DNA of 64,000 nucleotides, from NCBI RefSeq assembly GCF_037975245.1, contig NC_092568.1, positions 32,894,501 to 32,958,500 on the forward strand, read 5' to 3'. The DNA comes from Apostichopus japonicus. Lineage: Eukaryota > Echinodermata > Holothuroidea > Aspidochirotida > Stichopodidae. The first letter of the stretch is position 1. Every line of letters starts with the position of its first letter. The notes beneath the pieces are model-generated. The model worked only from the letters and a program-made list of their open reading frames with translations. It did not search any database and was not told the DNA's origin. The position numbers and the translations under genes are program-made. This document shows positions 23,052-36,800 of the stretch, in pieces.

Positions 23052-23413
23052 CAGTGGCGTAGGAAGGTACTTTTGAGTGGGGGCTGAAGACTGATGGCCG
23101 GCCTGGGGGAGGGGTCTAAGGGGAGGGGGTGTCCCCCTCCCCTTTGGAATTTTTTGCATTTCCAGGTGGCCTCAGATGCAATTTGGTGCAATATAGCACA
23201 CTTCAACACCCACTCCATTTTGTAAACTTAATTTTGTATTTTCACCTGGCCTTAGATTTGGTGCTCCAAATGAGATTTTTTTTCTCATTTGGAAATGAAA
23301 AAGGGGTTTTCTGACTTGCGGAGCGGGGGGGGGGGCGGAATGATACTTCCGCCCCTCCACATTTTTCACTGGGGGGGCTGGCGCCCCCCAGCCCCCCGGT
23401 TCCTACGCCCTTG
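23052..23413. mobile_element. hAT-type MITE (362 bp)
   Basis: Terminal inverted repeats CAGTGGCGTAGGAA and, from the right, CAAGGGCGTAGGAA. Perfect 8-bp target duplication GTAGTCGA (23044-23051 and 23414-23421). Interior is G/C-tract rich with no coding capacity. 8-bp duplications and CAG...GGCG ends are typical of hAT elements. Confidence 0.9.
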
Positions 23414-23957
23414 GTAGTCGAAACGATGCACCCACCCATTGTCATCTATATTGCCATGTATATACCAGTCAGGATGGAACAGTTGAGGCAAGCCTCGACC
23501 GAGGCATCGCATCACACTCCATTTACTAATCTATATAATCATGTTTCATGTTGCATGCAGCAGGACTATTGTGTTGATTGTATCACGACTGATGTCTGTA
23601 AGCTTTGAGTGTTGAAGGACGTGCCTACAAATATGATAAACTATATACATGTTATACGTTTTATTTGCACACTATAAAATAGCACTAGACCTATGAGGAA
23701 AAGCCAAACCGTAACCAAAATGTGTGGGACACCAAATTGTCTGTATTGAACTAGTCAGGCGATATGTAATCCTTCAAATAAGGAACGGACAAAAATGAAG
23801 TTTTATAATCCCATATATGGAAAGAACGCATGTATAGGCCCCTAAGTCGTTGCCCTCCGGATGAGGATTTGGGAACTCCCGATTTAACAAAAACAAAATG
23901 ACAAAACCTGCATTCCATATTTGCTATGAATCCCAAATACTTCTTAGGCGTTCCAAG

Positions 23958-23982
23958 TAGGGAGTTGTTATGGAACTCCCTG
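23958..23982. mobile_element. Palindromic micro-insertion with 7-bp target duplication
   Basis: TAGGGAGTT, GTTATGG, AACTCCCTG: 25 bp, one end base changed from C to T. Flanked by TTCCAAG at 23951-23957 and 23983-23989. Confidence 0.85.
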
Positions 23983-24662
23983 TTCCAAGGTAATTTTAAT
24001 ATTCATGCACGCCCTTTGCAATTACATGCTGTAACAAAGAAAAGGTATGCAAGATGTGAAAGGATCAATACAGACCTATAGAGAACAATAAAAACGGGCG
24101 GAGTTTGATTACTAAAATCTATTGAATGAAAACATAAAAAGAAACAGTGAAGCGTGAAGAACAGGGTTTGACTCAATGCTATGGCATTTATATATTTTAA
24201 GAAGAAAAAAAAACAAGCAAAACACAACAGAATTGTCTATGAGTGATATAATGGTTAGACCTACTCATTCTTTTGTTTCTGTAATGGAATGTCTTCGAAT
24301 AATCATTGTCACAATTAGTCATACGGGCAATAAATTATGTATTAACTGTCTAATCATTATATTTTAATCGTGAAGCAAAAAAAAACAACAAAATTAGTTG
24401 GTATACTTGGTAGCAAAATTCGATGAAACCTGAAATTTAAGTGATATCAGTATAGTTCATCCTGAAGACCGCTGAACCAATAGATTGTCACAAATTATGT
24501 ATTTCAGTAAAAACAAAACACACAACATATTTCAAAACTGTCACAGATATGCTGAAACATCTGCTCCATGCAAGGTTTGTTAAACTTTCGTGACCATTTA
24601 AATACGTATATAAGCAGCTATACTTGTAACATTATCATATCTATTGATTTATTCGGTATTTG

Positions 24663-24665
<3 letters not shown>

Positions 24666-24699
<34 letters not shown>
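24666..24699. repeat. (TA)n microsatellite
   Basis: Uninterrupted TA dinucleotides. Confidence 0.95.
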
Positions 24700-24706
<7 letters not shown>

Positions 24707-26529
24707 GCTTCATAAACAATATGAGAAGAGAAAACAAAATTGCATGAAAACGTAACTTTGATTTCACTGTATAGTATACACACCGAACGCAAAGTACACA
24801 ACTGGAACAAATTAGGTTTGCAAAGTCAGAAAGACCCTTGCATCAATTTTGTACATGATCCAATTCGATTAAATTATTAACAATTTGCTAATTAGGAAAA
24901 GACGTGCACCCGGCCCTCCTCCCACTCTTTAAAAGATTTCATACTTTTTTCTCTCTCCAAATGGTTTATATTTGGTAACATTTTATGAAAAATGAAATTT
25001 GTACTATACAAAATATATATTCTAAAAATGATATTGACATGTTTTGCATCTAAGCCAAAAAGTGATAAAGGGTGGGGGTGTGGGGGTGCAGAGGCGGGTG
25101 GAGGAAGAGGTCGGTTGTGGGTAAAATGCTTTTGTGATTTTTAGACAGTTTTATTCGCTAAATGTACGAAGAAATAAATCTCTATCCGGATGATGTTTCT
25201 GTTTTGTCATTTAAAGCGTTCGTGAAGACAGTGACGTCATTTTTGGCATAACGAACTGGGCTAAGCGGATTATAAACGAAAAGGAATTTAATTATGCTAA
25301 TCACTTTCATACCTTCTCAAAATATTCCAGCCGTGTCTCAGCCCTCCCCTCTCAACCCCTGTGGCAAATTAGTTCCGTCGTTGTTGACGCGATGGAACCT
25401 GGGTGGGGTGGGGTGGAGGGGGGGGGGTTAGGTGCCGCTGCAACAACCCCCAGGTCCAGCATTCCGGAGGCCTGATGGGGACATTTGGGATAAAGTTCGT
25501 TTAAGAATAACTGTTCATGCAGCTAGTGTTAGCTATACTTAGACTTTTCAAACGTTTCCTGCGCTGAGTCACATCATAGAAAATGCATTTTGTTCAGACG
25601 ACATTATTGTTAAGGATACTGACTGTAAGACTATTTATTTTTCAGTATATAAAAATTATATAAAAATCTCCTCTCTTAACCTTTCCTATGACCCTCCACC
25701 CCTCAATATAAATAGGTCATTTTTCCACGTGACTTATCAGTTTCTTGTAATATGCAATGTATTGTTACAATAGAACAGGAACTTCCGATAAAATATTTTG
25801 AATGGAGTTTGTAAACAATTGATTGTTTAAGTGACAATTGACGAGGAAACCCCTATAACTGGACGTAAATAATGTGCGCCTATTATTCTTACCCCTATTG
25901 TGTAAATTATATAGAATGCTAAGATCATGGCAGAAGTTCTCAAAACAGTTAACCCTGCCAGTGATATGACAATTTTATTTCGAAAATAATTTTGAGGGAC
26001 GAATTTTGTATTTGTTACACAGACCATGACGTAACACATCACTTGATTCTAAACTAAATGGTTTTGATTGTTTTATTATTATTATAATTTTTTTTTTTTG
26101 GGGGGGGGGAGGAGTTCAAACATCATGTTCGTCAATCATAGTGACTGGGCAAAAGTTGAAAGGAAACAGGTCATTAGGTCATCCCGTTACCCCCCCCCCC
26201 CATGCACAATCAACTCATAAATCGATAGTAGTGGAGGGGAAAGGTCGCATGTTGGCAATACAGTCAACAGTAACCCTGACATATGATCTCTCAGTATGTT
26301 CTCCATATATGACATTACTGTGTTTGAAGGGGAATTATCTTGAACATCTTCATATAAGTTTGTCATATTTTATTATTATTATTATATAAGGCATATCCAA
26401 GCACGTCTGTGGACTAAACTCGTTGCTGACACCCCATACCAAACAAGGAAACTATATTAAGTAACAAAAGTACCAAACTTCGCGATACCTGGCCTTTAAA
26501 TAACATTCCGCAACTCATCGCATATAAGC

Positions 26530-27433
26530 TATATATATGGTTACATCTCTATGTTCCGACGTCTCTATGTTCCGACGTCTCTATGTTCCGACGTCTCTAT
26601 GTTCCGACGTCTCTATGTTCCGACGTCTCTATGTTCCGACGTCTCTATGTTCCGACAATTTTTTTGGACTCTAATTTTTTTCACCAAAATTTTTTCGGAC
26701 CCATTTTTTTCGGACCCAATTTTTTTCGGCCCCAATTTTTGTTCACCCAAATTTTTTGGCGGACCCAATTTTTTTGGACCTCATTTTTTTTCGGACCCAA
26801 TTTGTTGGTACCTCATGTTTGTTTGGAGACTCATTCTTTTTGGACCCCATTTTTCGGGCCGTGGGGTGGGGACTGACGAAAAAAAAGTTGGTGTTAGGGG
26901 TCGCAGGTCCCGGTGGTCCACTCTTAGGTCCCGACCATCCTTTGGTCCTAATTAGGGGTCAGGAAAAAATTGGTCAGAAATCATGTTGATCTAAAATTTG
27001 GGTCGAAAAAATTTTGGTCCAAAAAAATTGGGGTCCCAAATAACATTGGTCAGAAAAAAATTGGTCCGAAAACATGTTGGTAAAAAATTTTGCCCAAAAA
27101 ATTATGGGTGAGCAAAAATTGGGTCCGAAAAAATTTTGGTCCAAAAAAAATGGGGTCCGAAAAAAATTGGGTCACAAAAGAATGGGGTCAGAAAAAAATT
27201 GGGTCACAAAAAATGGGTCCGAAAAAATGTGGCAACAAAAAATTAGAGTCCAAAAAATTGTCGGAACATAGAGACGTCGGAACATAGAGACGTCGGAACA
27301 TAGAGACGTCGGAACATAGAGACGTCGGAACATAGAGACGTCGGAACATAGGGACGTCGGAACATAGAGACGTCGGAACATAGGGATGTCGGAACATAGA
27401 GACGTCGGAACATAGGGATGTCACCATATATAA
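26530..27433. mobile_element. Foldback element built of 16-bp and ~15-bp satellite units
   Basis: The left arm has about 7 units of TCTCTATGTTCCGACG (26546-26656); the right arm about 10 units of the reverse complement (27260-27421). Inside, the left half has TTTTTTCGGACCCAA-type repeats and the right half their complements. Outer flanks ATATATGGTTACATC and ATATATGGTGACATC (right end read on minus) are also inverted copies, so the symmetry extends to both edges. No coding domain; open frames through it are artefacts. Confidence 0.85.
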
Positions 27434-30144
27434 CGTTATATATCCTTGACCAGTTCCTTCTCGGTCAAGTGTTTACATCTAAGAACATGTCTGGTATAGG
27501 CAGGCCTAGGACTATGCGGCCTTTCAATTTTCCTTTCCAAGGGACTCGTGATACAGAAGTTGCCATGATATTAACATGTGGTGGCATGGTGATGGAGGGG
27601 GGGGGGGTGTGTCCGAATGGAGGGAGGCTTCTCAAGAGAAGAGCGGAAAGCGATGCGACTGTGACCATGTAATCATGGGCGGCATTATCACGAAAGATAT
27701 TGTATAGGCGGGAGGGGTAGGGGGGTCGTAACCGACTCCATTAAGGAGGGGTGGGGGTATGATTGATCGCCCAGGAGGAAAATAATGGCGTCAAATTGTG
27801 CATTCTGAAGCATACAAATTAGGTTTTTAGGTTTGAGGAATATTCCTAACCGCATGCGGTGGAATAGGTTTACTTGTTCTGAATTGGTGTGTCATAGGAC
27901 GGAAAGGGGGGGGGGAGGGGATTCATAATAGAATCTTTCTGGTAAATTGTTGATCTCATTCATAGTTACAAAGGGACTCGGTGTGTAGGTGACAGAATAT
28001 AAGGGTTAAAAAAATTCAGCTTAGGACTGAATTTCCTGCCAAACTTTAGGTCATTTAAGGCCGTTTAGCACCGTCTATAGCTTTATCTGCAATATCATCT
28101 TAGAGTAATTGTGTACATGCAGAGGGCATGCAGAGTTGTCGACAACCACGTGTTATAAAACAAAACTGCGTGTAACCGTGACGAAGCAGTTAACGCGAGT
28201 GAGTGAGTACATTTGAAAAGACAGGAAGAATATTCTAGAATCGTGATTGGCTGCTACAAAGAGAGGCACTATTTCGCAATGACCTTGCGTGGGTGCACTA
28301 TTGTACTATAACACCGGAAACTTCCGCCACTGGATTTCCATGAAAGTGGAAGTAGATACCAACGCTTCGGTTTACTAAGAAACTACTGGTTCAATGGTTG
28401 ATACGACCTTATATACTATACCAACCCTATATTGTCGCGGTCACGTTGGACATTATTTCGATGTTAGTTATCTTAAGTTATTAACGTTGAATGAATTTAA
28501 CTGTGAACCGATGTAAAGAAATGCGAATTTACTAGTGTGTGTTTAACAAGTTGGTGTGTCATGGGAGTATGACAATGGTACACTGAAAGGAAAATTCTTA
28601 ACCATAAAGATCTTATGCAAATAGATAAATAAAATGAATAAAATAATAATAATACGGTGTAGCCTTTGATACATATTTTATATATTTTCCGAATAGTTCA
28701 CGTGTAAAGAGTCATGTTTTCAGTCAAACGGAAACCTGAAATATATACCAGAAAGGGGATATATAGGCACCTAAACAGAACTGTTAGATTGTACAATTAT
28801 ATAATTAAAGCTCAAGTTGAAGTTTAATCGAGGGAGGAGGGAATGGGGGAGGGGGAGGGGTAGGGGAGGGAGGGGATTGGAGGCAGAGCTTTGTAAGGAA
28901 GAAAAATGTCCTGATTAGTCGAGGGACTATTTCCATCCAGTTTCCAGTGGTGGTAAAGGAGAGTTGCTGGAGAACTCTACCGAAAAGATGAAATGTGCCG
29001 ACCACTTTGTAAACAGTTTTGAATATTTGGTAGGGATGGGATTTCATTTTGGTGTTCTGCACATTTCTGAAGCCTTACTATTGCAGTTGTATCCTCTAAC
29101 TGCGAAATTAAGCCGATTTTATGGACAGAAACGGCATTGGATCGGTATAGGTTTCTATACACATCTATAAATTAGTACAGACAGTAATTTGACTTCCATA
29201 CAAGGAACTGTCCTGTAACCCGGTAGTTGGATGCCCCCCCATCCCCCCATCCCCCACCCACTACCACCACCACCAAAAAAGAGAAAATAAATACAGGCAA
29301 ATGAACTAAATTGAATTACAAGATGGGTAGTCCTTTAAAGTCCTATACCATCCCCAGCGGTGCAACTACGTATATACGTCTGGGGTTTAACCCCACAGAA
29401 AACTTAAAGGGGCTATACGCTGAACCATCCCCCTACCGACAGACACAATAGTAGAAAAGGAATTCTAGCATATAGTACATAAACATATAATTTAAATGTT
29501 CAGAACTTGCTGAAAATTTGAAATTTTTACATTTCACAAATTTAGGAAGGGAAACAGTGGAAAACCTTCCAGTTAAGACGCCTCACCTCCCACGACAATA
29601 CAACTCAATCCCTCTCTTAGTATAAAAAAAATAGCGGTAGTTGCGACCCTGACCATCCACCACCCCATCCGATTCAGAATTTGCAAGAAGCGATATGCCC
29701 ATGGACCCATATATTTGGTACCACTTACAATAGATGAGCAACTTTACTCAAACTCCAAAACCATGATATACTACCGCCATAACTTTGCCGTAAAAAACTG
29801 CCCAAATGATGCAGCCAAAATGAGCCAGTATGTATATTTAATATTTGATTTCCTCGAGGACCACTTCCCTCAAACCCCCCCCCCTCCATGCCCGCACCCT
29901 CCCCTCCCTCACCTCCCTCCCCTTCACAAGTCTCGATCCGTTACTGTACCTCCAAGAAATGTTCAACATGAACATGAAAATTACAGCCTGTGTTGTTCAA
30001 CACATGACCTGAAGCATGTTAGACAGATTAAACCTCAGACCACCAGGATTATCTGCACTGTATTTGTATCTATAATGATAATGCTGATATCATTTAGTCA
30101 TTTTCAAAACAAAACAAAAAACTGAAATTAATAGTTATACCCGG
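27434..30144. other. Gene-less stretch
   Basis: Several G-rich blocks (27597-27608, 27906-27920, 28835-28880) and C-rich blocks (29234-29260, 29874-29920). A segment near 27740-27830 shares GTGCATTCTGA with 53418-53430 and may be a decayed hAT-type element. The frame at 29715-30125 is not supported as a gene. Confidence 0.35.
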
Positions 30145-30152
30145 GAGAGAGC

Positions 30153-30532
30153 CATAGGCGTAGGAGGCGGGGGGAGGGGGGCTGGGGGGAATGCAGCCCC
30201 AACAAAACATTTGTCTGAAAATTCGGGCAATATGCTGAGAATTTTTCGGGCACCTATACTGAAAGAAAAATAATTTGCAATGTGTTTTTCAATGGTTAAA
30301 CTTATATTATTATTTTCATTATTATTGTAACGACTTCCGCAATAATTCTAACCGATATGGAAGGGTAATAACACGGAAAATGATTGTATGTTATTGGCAT
30401 GTGATGTAATAACCGATGAATGCCTATAATTATGATATGCACATTAACAAGTTGAAATTTTTGTTATATTTTTCGGGCAAGTCGTTACAGCCCCCCCCCC
30501 CCCCAAATCAAATTAGGCTCCTACGCCTAGTG
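30153..30532. mobile_element. hAT-type MITE (380 bp)
   Basis: Ends CATAGGCGTAGGAGGC and, from the right, CACTAGGCGTAGGAGCC. Perfect 8-bp target duplication GAGAGAGC (30145-30152 and 30533-30540). Internal GGGCAA/TTTTTCGGGCA motifs near both ends. Related at its ends to the element at 23052. Confidence 0.88.
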
Positions 30533-30540
30533 GAGAGAGC

Positions 30541-32265
30541 TACCCTGCGTGTCAGCTACCGGAACGAACAGACAAGGAAATTCCGCCCACGGTGGTTGTA
30601 TCAGATATATCCTTCCGATATTGGTGTATGAAACTGAAAATGGGATAGGCAGGGGTGGAGAAGAAACCCTGAAATTCCGGCTTCAGAGGAACAAAGAAAT
30701 GTATATATATTCCTCCCACGTATAATTCGTCCCATTGTACAACCACTGGTATCCGTTCTGAGCACGTGCACCATGGTGGCAGTCACCAATTCAGGGGGTA
30801 GGCTACGTGGGTGGACCTGACTCATACGGAAAGATCTGTGTCGATCAATGTCAACCTGGACAAGCCTTATAGACCGGGTAATCGGATATGCACTTTACCA
30901 TTATCATCCATGTAACATGGTCATCTGTCTGGTTCATATCTGCACTAATGGAACTTATTAACAAGAAGTCTTCCATGGCTATAAATGGATATAAGTTGAA
31001 GGGCTGAAGGCGTATTGTAATTTGTAATTCAGGCGTGCAGTATAGGTTTAGACGGAAGTCAATGAAGTTGCATGCCGGGAAATACATAAATGGGTACCGC
31101 ACCACAATTTGAGTACTGTACATCCGCTCCAAGCTAGGTTAACCATGTGTCGGAGAAAAGAGGTAAAAGTACCTAATGTATAATGCAGCTTGTTTAAGCA
31201 TATTATCAGTTACCATCATTGCTTGTTCTGCCTTCATACGAAAGAGCATAATTTAAAGAACAGATGGTGTGAAATACAGATGGTGCGAAAATAGAGAGGA
31301 TCGAAGGTGACATAAACCATTTTAGAAAATTGTTTACTCCGAGCGAGTAGATGGAAGGGTGGGAGTTCAGTATGCTAAACTTGCTCCTCTTCTAGCTCAA
31401 GATCTAAACGGTCATGATATGGAACTTTGCGAGTGCTATGATAGGCCAATATCTTAGCTATATCATGTGGTGGGTAGGATATACCAGTTGAAAAATTCTA
31501 TCTATACTTTGGCAGGTCTTGAAAGTGACGAATTTAGTGTGTAAGTCAATGGAACAATTACTTCTGTTTGTAGTGTGGACCCACCCAACCTCTTTTTTTG
31601 TATACTGTCTAACATAAGTCTATATATGACATCATCAAGCTGCGTGTGTCTCAATTTTTGTGAATGTTTTTTTTAATTTATTTACAAATATCTGTTTTCT
31701 GCAATGAAAATGGGATTTGCAACTTGTTGAATCTTTAAAGTTAATCTTAAAGATGCATGACCTAATCATGGCACTGTTAACTTGCAAATATAGAAACAAA
31801 ATCAAAGCAAAAAGAAATTAAAATATTTTCATACCCTTAGTGCCAATGTATGGCATCACAGATTTAGAAAAATGAGAGCTCCGCGCAAAAACGGGGGCAA
31901 GATTTATCTTAGCTTTGTCGCGGGGATTTGTTCTTCACTGTTGTTGTGGAAGTTCAATGCAAAATACAGATCAAATTTAGGCACCAGATCCTTAGCGCCC
32001 TTAGTCCGTAATCTGAATAGGAACCACGAGGTTACTATACTACTTACTAGAATCTAATGCGCCTAGCGGCGGATAAGATCCGTGCTTTAATTCACCGTGG
32101 AAGGGGAATCTGTGAAAAATTGCACGAACTCATTGTGGTCAGTCGTTTAAACTTATAACCTTGTTTTTAACCGAGCTACATCGTTATTTCACCTACAGGC
32201 CTAATGAAAAATAAAAGAGTTGCACACGCAGTAGTTAACATTGGAAGGAGTTACAAGAGGAGGAT
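30541..32265. other. Gene-less stretch
   Basis: No exon, RNA gene or repeat recognised with confidence. Confidence 0.35.
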
Positions 32266-32527
32266 CAGTGGCGTTCTAAGCGGTAGGGCGGCCCGTCATA
32301 TGGTGCTGGTCGAGGGGGGAGGGGATGCCATGCCACATATTGAGCATATAATTATTTCAAAGCTTTGCCATCATTTTGCATCTAAGCCACCTTACATCAA
32401 CAAACCTTTCTCGAACGGGAGGGGACACCCCTCCTCTAAGACCCCTCCCCCGGACGGCATCACCTGTACGGGGGAGGGGGCAAAGGACGGAGACGCCCCA
32501 GGTGCCAACTATATAGGTTCACCACTG
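32266..32527. mobile_element. hAT-type MITE (262 bp)
   Basis: Ends CAGTGGCG and, from the right, CAGTGGTG. Flanks AGGAGGAT and AGGAGGAG agree at 7 of 8 bases. Interior has paired GGGGAGGGG/CCCCTCC tracts. Confidence 0.72.
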
Positions 32528-32693
32528 AGGAGGAGTTAACAAAAGGAGGAGTAACTAATTGTATACACTTATCATTCTTTTGGGACAATAGCATTCTGCT
32601 CGAAACATGCAAGGTTTACGTGAAAAATTGTGAACGGCAAATTTAACACGCTCTTCGCGCCGATTTTTTTTTACTTTCAGGTTTTCACCGATG

Positions 32694-32815
32694 TTTTCTT
32701 ATACACCGCTATGACAGACTATTTGGTTATCTACTCGATTTCTTATACACCGCCTATGGCAGACTATTTGGCTATCTAATTGATTTCTTATGCACCGTTT
32801 TGGCAGATTATATCT
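32694..32815. repeat. Short tandem array, about 44-45 bp unit, 2.7 copies
   Basis: TTTCTTATACACCGC, then TGGCAGACTATTTGG, repeated three times with divergence. Confidence 0.8.
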
Positions 32816-32947
32816 ACTTGAGATTCCTGGATCCATACGCTCTTCCTCTCTTTTATGGAGTATCCCTATATAATGTCCGTTACACCTTCGGTACCTCCTT
32901 ACTCTTATGTACCTCCTTCTATATGTTCTTCTGCACATGCAGTTCAC

Positions 32948-32969
32948 TATGGAGGTTTTTACCTCCATG
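32948..32969. mobile_element. Palindromic micro-insertion, GGAGGT subtype, with 7-bp target duplication
   Basis: Arms TATGGAGGT and ACCTCCATG around TTTT, 22 bp. Flanked by AGTTCAC at 32941-32947 and 32970-32976. Confidence 0.85.
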
Positions 32970-32976
32970 AGTTCAC

Positions 32977-33800
32977 CTACCCTGCAGCTGCAGCCCTTTC
33001 ATCACCTGTTACATTTCGAACTCACTGCCCATTGTTCTAACATGCATTGCTCAGCCTCCAATTAACTTGTCAGTACCATCTATCAGCTGTTTACTCTGTT
33101 TTCATCGCTCCCTCTGATGATGATCCGATGCTATATAGGATCGTTAAATCAGGCCCTCGACTGACTTTTCTAACCGTTATATACTAACCTGCAAAACAGA
33201 CCATGCTGGTGTGCAATTCATTCAGCTAATGTATACTGTTTTATAGGTTATATGTCAGTGGCACTGCCCTTTGAAAGTTTCGCCTAAATCCGCCGCCGTC
33301 AAATTGGGTGCGTGCAATTTTGGTGGACATGACTAGAAATAAACCGATTATGTTTCCAGATACAATGGCAGATGCCTTTTCAAATACCATAATATAAAAA
33401 AAAGTATTAATTATAAAGACAAAAAACAAAAGCATTTTCAGGTTAATTGGCATTACTATAGATCATTCGCTCTCTATGTACTATTGCCATATGCATTCAC
33501 AATGATAATCATCAAACGAGAAAACTCCAATCTTCTTCCCCAAATAAAATGCTGTGGGTTTTGACCTTTATTCTGGAATTTGTACAAAATATCCAGGCAG
33601 TTCGTTGAAGAGTCACCTTCAAGACACCGACATGTTCCTTTATTATAATATGATGGTATAACAATACAACCGGAAGCTTTATTCTAGCAACAAAGATCTC
33701 TGTCATTTATAAGGGGTGCACGATCCCAATTATGTTCCCATTGTTCGTACAAATAACGCTTATGAAGGGGTTTTTGTGGAGTCAAGCAAAGTTTTTTTGC
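32977..33800. other. Gene-less stretch
   Basis: No supported feature. Confidence 0.35.
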
Positions 33801-33807
33801 GTTTATG

Positions 33808-33835
33808 CAGGGAGTTGTTATGGAACAACTCCCTG
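33808..33835. mobile_element. Palindromic micro-insertion with 7-bp target duplication
   Basis: Arms CAGGGAGTTGTT and AACAACTCCCTG around ATGG, 28 bp. Flanked by GTTTATG at 33801-33807 and 33836-33842. Confidence 0.9.
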
Positions 33836-33842
33836 GTTTATG

Positions 33843-36800
33843 TCTTTGTCTGGTTCTTCGTGTGTTTACGTAATGCATACCGGTACCAAGTGTTTCCGTT
33901 CAAAAAGGTACGGTATACTTCCGTATATAAACTGTCCATGAAAACTTTGGTATATCACGTCCTTGATATATGCAATAGGTGGACAACTTTGTCGAGCTCA
34001 CTTTTAGAATTGAAGGGCATTTCATCATTACGGGTATAGTTTTATTTTAATATCATATTTGCCAATGACTATATATTAATATCCCTCCTTAGCCCCCTCC
34101 CCGTCTGAAAGAAAAACGACTATGGTGGGAATCCAAATACTTGTTAACCTGATAGGCTCTTAGATTTCTTTATATTATATACGGTAATAATCGTTAATGT
34201 TTTCCTACTGAAAAAGTGTATGAGCGGCGAAGTGATCGAATAATATAAATTAAAACAACCTTCTGGTTTTATTGTCCTTTCACCGTTTTGGTCAACTTAA
34301 AATTTTAGAGTTAAGTCTGTTTTAGTTGCTTTAGTTATTTAAGCAATTGTTATCATATTTTGAATAATGCTCGCCAAGATTGGTTAAAATTGTTAACCAA
34401 ACTCAGAAAAAGCTATTTATATACGTTTGGAAGAAAATTAAAGATGTGGAAACGTCGCACATGTTATCATTTTTTTTGTCATTCGTATTTTTAATTTTTT
34501 TTTTATTATTATTTTTTTTATGACGTTGTGATTCCTTTGCAAATTTGGTAAGGAATGACTTTAAAAGTATATACATATCTAAAGGCATATCTAAGTTTTG
34601 CTTATCATAAAAACAAAGCTCGTATGACGTCCTCACACGAATGAAATTTAACATGACGAAACTTTTAAAGAATAATCCAAAATAATGCGCTGCTGAAAAT
34701 ATCCCCAAACTTTTTATAGCACAGCGCGAGTGTTTATCAGTCTGTTATGGCAACCGACAACACGCGGTCAATACAGATCATGACGTCACTCGCGTCGCTA
34801 TTATTTGACGTCACTCTGTACAAACACAACGTGTGCTCGGTATTGTGTACTTTTATTTGTGAAGTTGCAGGGAATGCAATGATATACGTCGATGTCTTTT
34901 GTTGTCCAATCAGGTGTCAGTTCATTGTTACGTCACTGTAGACTCTACACGCATGACCGGTGCTAAACGAGGATATATAACAGTTGAGGGGGAATGTTGT
35001 TTCTAGACGATTCTTACCAACGTATAGTAATTTTAGCATTAAAAGGTATCTCTTTTCACATTAAAGAATAATACACACCACATTTTCATTGAAATGAGGG
35101 CTTGATTATCTTTACGTTTAACTGCTTCTGAAATGTCTTAATAAAGTTGATATGATACGCGAAGTTATTTCGTTACAATTTGCTTTTGTTTTTGTCAACG
35201 GTGTTGTCAATTTACTTTGGGAGTCTATAATCTGACAAATGCACCATGTGTAATTTCTGGCGTGGAAAAAATGTGGATGAAAGTAACATTGTATCCAATT
35301 CATCATTTAAAGCTCAATTAAAGCAGCTATTCTTATGCGTCAGGCAATGTATTTGGTCAAATCTCTTCCTCTTTTTTTTATTATAAATAAACGTAACCCT
35401 CACAATTTAAATGTTCTTTTATAAAATGAAGACCAAAGTTAACAAGGACAAAAATTGTTAGGTCGCTATAGTTGCCTGCGTTTCATAACCCCCCCTCCCC
35501 CATCCCCCCTGAAAGAAGGAAACAGATACGAAATTCCGACGACGTCACAAGCATAAATTTTGTGTGCCAAACAAAATGCACTTGTCTATAGAATACATAG
35601 AAAAAGGCAAGTTTTGAAAGACATGGACAATACACCGCATATATAGATTTAATATAGCAAATACAATACAAAGATCCACCATAATAGTTCACATGAAAGG
35701 GAACTCAAAGACACGATACCTCTCTCTTCTAAATGGAAGCAAATTACAACTATCATTTATCTGATATTTATCAATTATCTAGAAAACCATTGTCGTCTTT
35801 GAAGCGTCATATACATGTTCAAAGCTTTGTTTGTATTGTTATCGACGTAATGATAAGTTCAATCATCTATACCACTACTCGTTTCAGTTTCATTCCATAC
35901 ATTGAACTCTAATCAATATTGGCCTCTTCAGGTGTCAACTTTATTTACTAAAGTCTATATAGATATCTTTACTAGCAAACATTTATGAAACTGATATGCA
36001 TCTTATATGTATATGCCTTATGACGTAGGTCAATATGGCGCGAACTGCCCCAAAAGAAATACAAACAAAATTTGTGGATAGTACTGGGGTTGAATTCCAT
36101 CGATATGTATATACCTAAATTTAAATCAAATTACGTATACTGACACTTTAAGAAATTTGCCTGCATGCCTGAATTCGAGCACAGTTTAATGATATCGGGA
36201 TGAAGGAGTGCACATCCATGTAATATAAGCAATATGGTTAATTCTGTTTAAGGGGGGGGGGCGAGATAGGGTATATGGTTAGGGGTCGACGTACCGGCAT
36301 GGCTAGAAAGCTCGGTCATGCATAAGTTACATGGCAACTTATATATAACTCTTCGCGGTAATTACACTACGGAATTTCCTGATGTAAGAATTATATAAGT
36401 CATATATGCTTTTCTTGGAAAATATCATATTACCACTATCCTATTATTAAAAAAGAATATATTGTATGGTTAATGCCAGGCTGATTTATATTGCTATTAA
36501 ATGACTAAACAATATAAGCGAAAGAAACTATATTGTGAAATGTATAGTGACAGTTTTTGGTTAATGTTAGTAAATATCCTCTACGAAACGAAAATGAATC
36601 TATATAGCCTAGGTGGGGGTTTCCTTTTTCTTTAGACATAACCCTTTACAGTTGAATAATTATATATGTACACATATCAATTGCGAATTAATTGGTTAAT
36701 TGGTTGTATAACTTGAGTCAGCTATAGGTTCCTTTATTATCAAAACAAAACAAATTCCACACCAGCGTATTTTGACTAACTATACAGGATCGTGGACCTT

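Larger units (their letters stand above)
23422..26529. other. Gene-less stretch with one micro-insertion
   Basis: Apart from the palindrome at 23958 and a (TA)n tract at 24666-24699, I see only unassigned AT-rich DNA with several poly-G/C runs (25423, 26100, 26190). Confidence 0.35.

Noticed and set aside
26551-27427. Frames with repeated MFRRLYVPTSLCSDVS on both strands
   Set aside because: Products of the 16-bp satellite arms of the foldback element.
29715-30125. 136-codon frame with a Pro-rich part
   Set aside because: The Pro-rich part is a CT-rich tract; the rest has no recognisable motif.
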